Assembly: GCF_963576545.1 (NCBI RefSeq)
Contig: NC_083639.1
Coordinates: forward strand, 18,605,118 to 18,669,117
Direction of reading: 5' to 3'
Source of the DNA: Limanda limanda
Taxonomy: Eukaryota; Chordata; Actinopteri; Pleuronectiformes; Pleuronectidae
DNA length: 64,000 bases
The translations under genes were made by a program, and so were the position numbers. Of this stretch, positions 60,938 through 64,000 are shown in pieces (positions within the stretch are counted from its first letter, which is position 1; each line of letters opens with the position of its first letter). The notes beneath the pieces are model-generated. The model made no database searches. It saw only the letters and a list, made by a program, of their open reading frames with translations, and was not told where the DNA came from.

Positions 60938-62765
60938 AAGCAAATTTTGGTTTAGCATGTAGCTAAAATGCTAGATGTCCTGAATGCTAGATTTAGCCAA
61001 ATGCTTGGCTATTTTATAAGTAACAATAGGTTAGGAGTATTTGAAGGGACAATCCACCTCACTCCTGAGTCCTTCTCTGTCCTATTATGCCCCAAAGTAA
61101 GTCCTAAAAATAAACAGTATTATAGGATGCAGTGTTATTGTGCTTTACTCTTGCAAATTCTAGACAGACTGACCACTTTCCACCCATGAAACACCAACCA
61201 AACGTTGACAGTTTGTTTTCTTCATTTTGTATATAACTCATGCTGTCACCTGGAAAAAAACGCAACGCAATGCCTGGATTTAACTTGCAAACATTTGCAT
61301 TTACATTCCCACCTGTCACGTGCCAGGACTCTGGCTGGGATCTTTCAGCGTGGGGATAATCTGTTGTCAGAACCAGTCAGGCAGGAACTTGTTTTCTAGC
61401 AGAAGTGTTGAATTATACGAGCCTGCATGACAACAGTATCACGTAACCTAACCGATAAATGCTGTCATTCAAATCTGTGCACAGAGCGTTATAATGAAGA
61501 CGTGTGGGAAAAAGAAGGAAAAATGCTGATGAACCACTTCTTACACAAAACAGGGCCTCGGATGAGTGTGGTGGGAACGCATCATCACATGAGGTCACAC
61601 TCCCCAGGTGGACTGGATGCGCTGTTTAAATCTTGTTTACACTTGCAAAGACACGGATAAGGTCTGTTAATGGACCCTGATTGGCAAATATACTCCTATT
61701 TGTGGCGAACAGCGGCGTTGGAAAACTCTGTGACGGTTAATAGCTTTATTGAATCAGAAGCGCTGACCCCATTAAAAAGCAGCTGAACATCCTGGACTAA
61801 AGTCAACACAAAGCAGCGCTGCCTTTGCAGTTTGTGTGTGTGCGCGTGTGTGTGTGTCACAGAGAGAGAGAAAGAGGCAGCACATGTTTCTCTCGTGAGG
61901 CACACATTCAGTGTAGTCACTCTGTGCCTTTGTTATCACTCACGTCCTGTCACTGGGTTTCCTCATGTCAGACCTGCTGTGTGACAACAAATGAGTGACC
62001 CTGAAGATCACAGGACTTTTTAAATATGCCTGACATTTAGGAGATCTGTTCAAATGTAGTCATTCCCCTGTTGTTGTGGTTTTTTTCATGGTGTGAGGTG
62101 ACACAAGACCCACACAGGATATCACATGCCTGCCTGCCCATTGTGTGTCTGGTCCCGGAAACAGGATATTCACACAGAGGACAGCACACCAGCTGACCAC
62201 AGACTCAGAGAGAATGAAGAGTGTGTGTGTGTTCTGAACTTTAACAAATAAAGTACACTACAATACATGCTCTTGAAGGTGCATTATAGGTATCACTGAA
62301 GTGACCACACCCCAGGTGACTGTGTTAAATCTGTCCTGAGCAACTCCACTACACCTTTCTGACAAGCAGGGTCCCCCACTCATGTTGACATGTCAACAGC
62401 TCAGAAACAAGCTGACATTCACTCAGCTTAAATAAAATACTGTGTGGCTCCATGTTGAGTTAAGGGTTGGCTGGGATTAATTGATACTCAAACACATGCA
62501 TGCACTTTCTAAATGGTGTGATGATGTTAATTGTTTCTATGTGGGGATTGTGTGTAAAATAGCGCATTTAAAGCTCTAAATGAACCCAAATGCGCTCTGA
62601 AATAGCGAATGAGAGCAAAAAGCGCACGTTATTGTTAATGCATGATAACAAAACAAACTGGAGAGGCTGTTTACAGGTGATCGCACACACCATTATATTA
62701 TTGTTATTGTTTGTTTTACTCTTAGAAATAAAAAGGCACTTAGGAAACTAATGAAACGGTTCTCA

Positions 62766-63170
62766 CCTTGTGTTGTCTTTTGTTGTGATCTGATTGTTCC
62801 CACTTTTATTGTCTGTCCGCAGAGCGTCTCCGCCGGCGTTCACATAAATCCGCCTCTGTCCCCACAGCACCGGAGCTGCTTTTTGTTCCAATGAATGGAG
62901 AGTTGCTTCTGCAGGGCTTCAGATGAAAAGTCCAGCGAGGGAAGCTGCTGCTGCCTGTTCGGCATTAGTAACCCTGTGTCCACGCACTGAGCGTCAGTCC
63001 GGTCCGGGTCCCCGCCTCCTCTCCTCTCCTCTACCTTCCACAGATTCGGGATGGGACAGATGGATCTCCCCCTGCTGCTGCTGCTGCCTCCGTGCGCCGT
63101 GTTTGGCCACTGGGGGAGCGCTTCCTGCTGTACAGCTGAGCAGAGACCTGAACTAGCATGGCTCTCAAGC
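62766..63170 (-). promoter_or_regulatory. candidate distal frmd4b promoter and noncoding first exon
   Basis: CpG-rich relative to its surroundings (for example CTCCGCCGGCG near 62828). On the minus strand it ends in a good donor, CACAAG then GTGAGA (GT at 62765-62764). No reading frame crosses the donor, and a 43-codon upstream ORF with an Ala run is possible, so it would be 5' UTR. Linking it to frmd4b exon 1, 16.6 kb away, is inference from strand and position. It could belong to an unseen gene. Confidence 0.4.
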
Positions 63171-63496
63171 AGAGCGCATACATTCAATCAAGCTTCATAA
63201 GTTCCCTAAATATGTGTGAATATTTCCCAATCGAGATTCATGAGTTGTGAAAGTATCATAAAAAAAGGAAAATGCAGAGAAATCTGGCTATGGCCAATGT
63301 CTATCTACTACTTATTCCACAATCTGTCTGTGCAACACATATCTCACAAACCATTCATCTTACCAGCTTCACCGTGGTTTTGTGTATTATATATCAACCC
63401 TAGTGCTGAATGTGGTTATTTTTGGTCATGGGATACATTCAATATTTTTGTGTTATTTTAAGTTGATTAACAGCATCTATGGGACTCTGCTTCCAC
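63171..63496. other. unassigned sequence
   Basis: No feature was recognised between the CpG-rich block and the terminal repeat. Confidence 0.6.
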
Positions 63497-63800
63497 ATCA
63501 GAATCAGAATCAGAATCAGAATCAGAAAGGATTTATTGCCAAGTAGGTTTACACCTACCTGGAATTTTCTTTGGTGAAAAGGTGCATACATTTAACATAA
63601 AGCATAAAAACACAATAAGTACTTCCCATAAGAAAGAAATAACTGCATATAAACCAAATATATATACAAGACATAAAAGTTAAATAAAGAGTAAAATGCA
63701 AAAACAGGTATATACAAGATATAAAAAGTTAAATAAAAAGTAAAAATTCAAAGTAGGAGAGAAATGGGGAAGTGCAATATGCAATATACTGTTATGTTAT
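63497..63800 (-). repeat. non-LTR-type 3' end with (TCTGAT)n tail, minus orientation
   Basis: Starts with about five AATCAG hexamers (63498-63527), then AAAGGATTTATTGCCAAGTAG and CTGGAATTTTCTTTGGTG, landmarks of a frequent fish retroelement end. It carries an internal ~47-bp near-duplication (about 63660-63707 and 63708-63752) around TATATACAAGA and AAAGTTAAATAAA. Confidence 0.6.
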
Positions 63801-64000
63801 GTGTGATAATGTAACACAGAATTGACACGTGGGTGCGGGATAAGAGTCCAGATTAACAACAAACAGCTACCTTCAAAGGTTTGAGGGAAATTTCTGGTAA
63901 TAATAACATAAATTATGCCATTTATTGATAATAACATCTCCCTGGACATTGTTTTTGAACCAACCATCAACCAACCAGGCAGCCAATCAAAACAACCAAA

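Noticed and set aside
62840..63187. Minus-strand open frame of 115 codons in the CpG-rich block
   Set aside because: It stops before the splice donor, has no recognised family, and is better explained as untranslated first-exon sequence.

Overview
The window is nuclear DNA of a vertebrate, almost certainly a teleost (ray-finned) fish. Small coding exons have GT..AG introns. The three protein families are vertebrate. Several repeats are of kinds common in fish: a tRNA-derived SINE, short inverted-repeat elements, LINE tails ending in microsatellites, and long CTGT, ATCT, GT and GAG runs. I could assign three genes. No RNA gene, operon, CRISPR array or prokaryotic mobile element was seen.

Layout. 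(1) 849-6849, minus strand: trnt1, the CCA-adding tRNA nucleotidyltransferase, in seven coding exons giving a complete 427-residue protein with a mitochondrial leader. Its likely promoter is at about 7015-7160. (2) About 7205-8325: an inverted array of ~178-bp repeats. (3) 8907-13070, plus strand: arl6ip5 (PRAF3/JWA family), three coding exons, 190 residues. It is head-to-head with trnt1. (4) 13071-18430: a gene-free interval plus the 3' UTR of the next gene. (5) 18431-46145, minus strand: frmd4b, a FERM-domain scaffold. I rebuilt 23 coding exons with consistent splice phases (1016 residues), plus one alternative exon near the 3' end. (6) 46146-64000: no coding exon found. This part is rich in microsatellites and transposon debris. 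A CpG-rich block near 62.77-63.17 kb ends in a good minus-strand splice donor and may be the distal noncoding first exon and promoter of frmd4b.

Function. The genes do not form a pathway. TRNT1 completes tRNA 3' ends in mitochondria and the nucleus/cytosol. ARL6IP5 is an ER membrane protein. FRMD4B couples a FERM domain to cytohesin and polarity partners. Their order is of evolutionary interest: arl6ip5 next to frmd4b matches human 3p14.1, but human LMOD3, which lies between them, is missing here, while trnt1 (human 3p26) is adjacent.

I found no new biological system. The most notable local feature is the alternative penultimate frmd4b exon. Its stop codon is TAG whether or not the following intron is removed, and inclusion would swap the C-terminal PDZ ligand (TIV) for a serine-rich tail.
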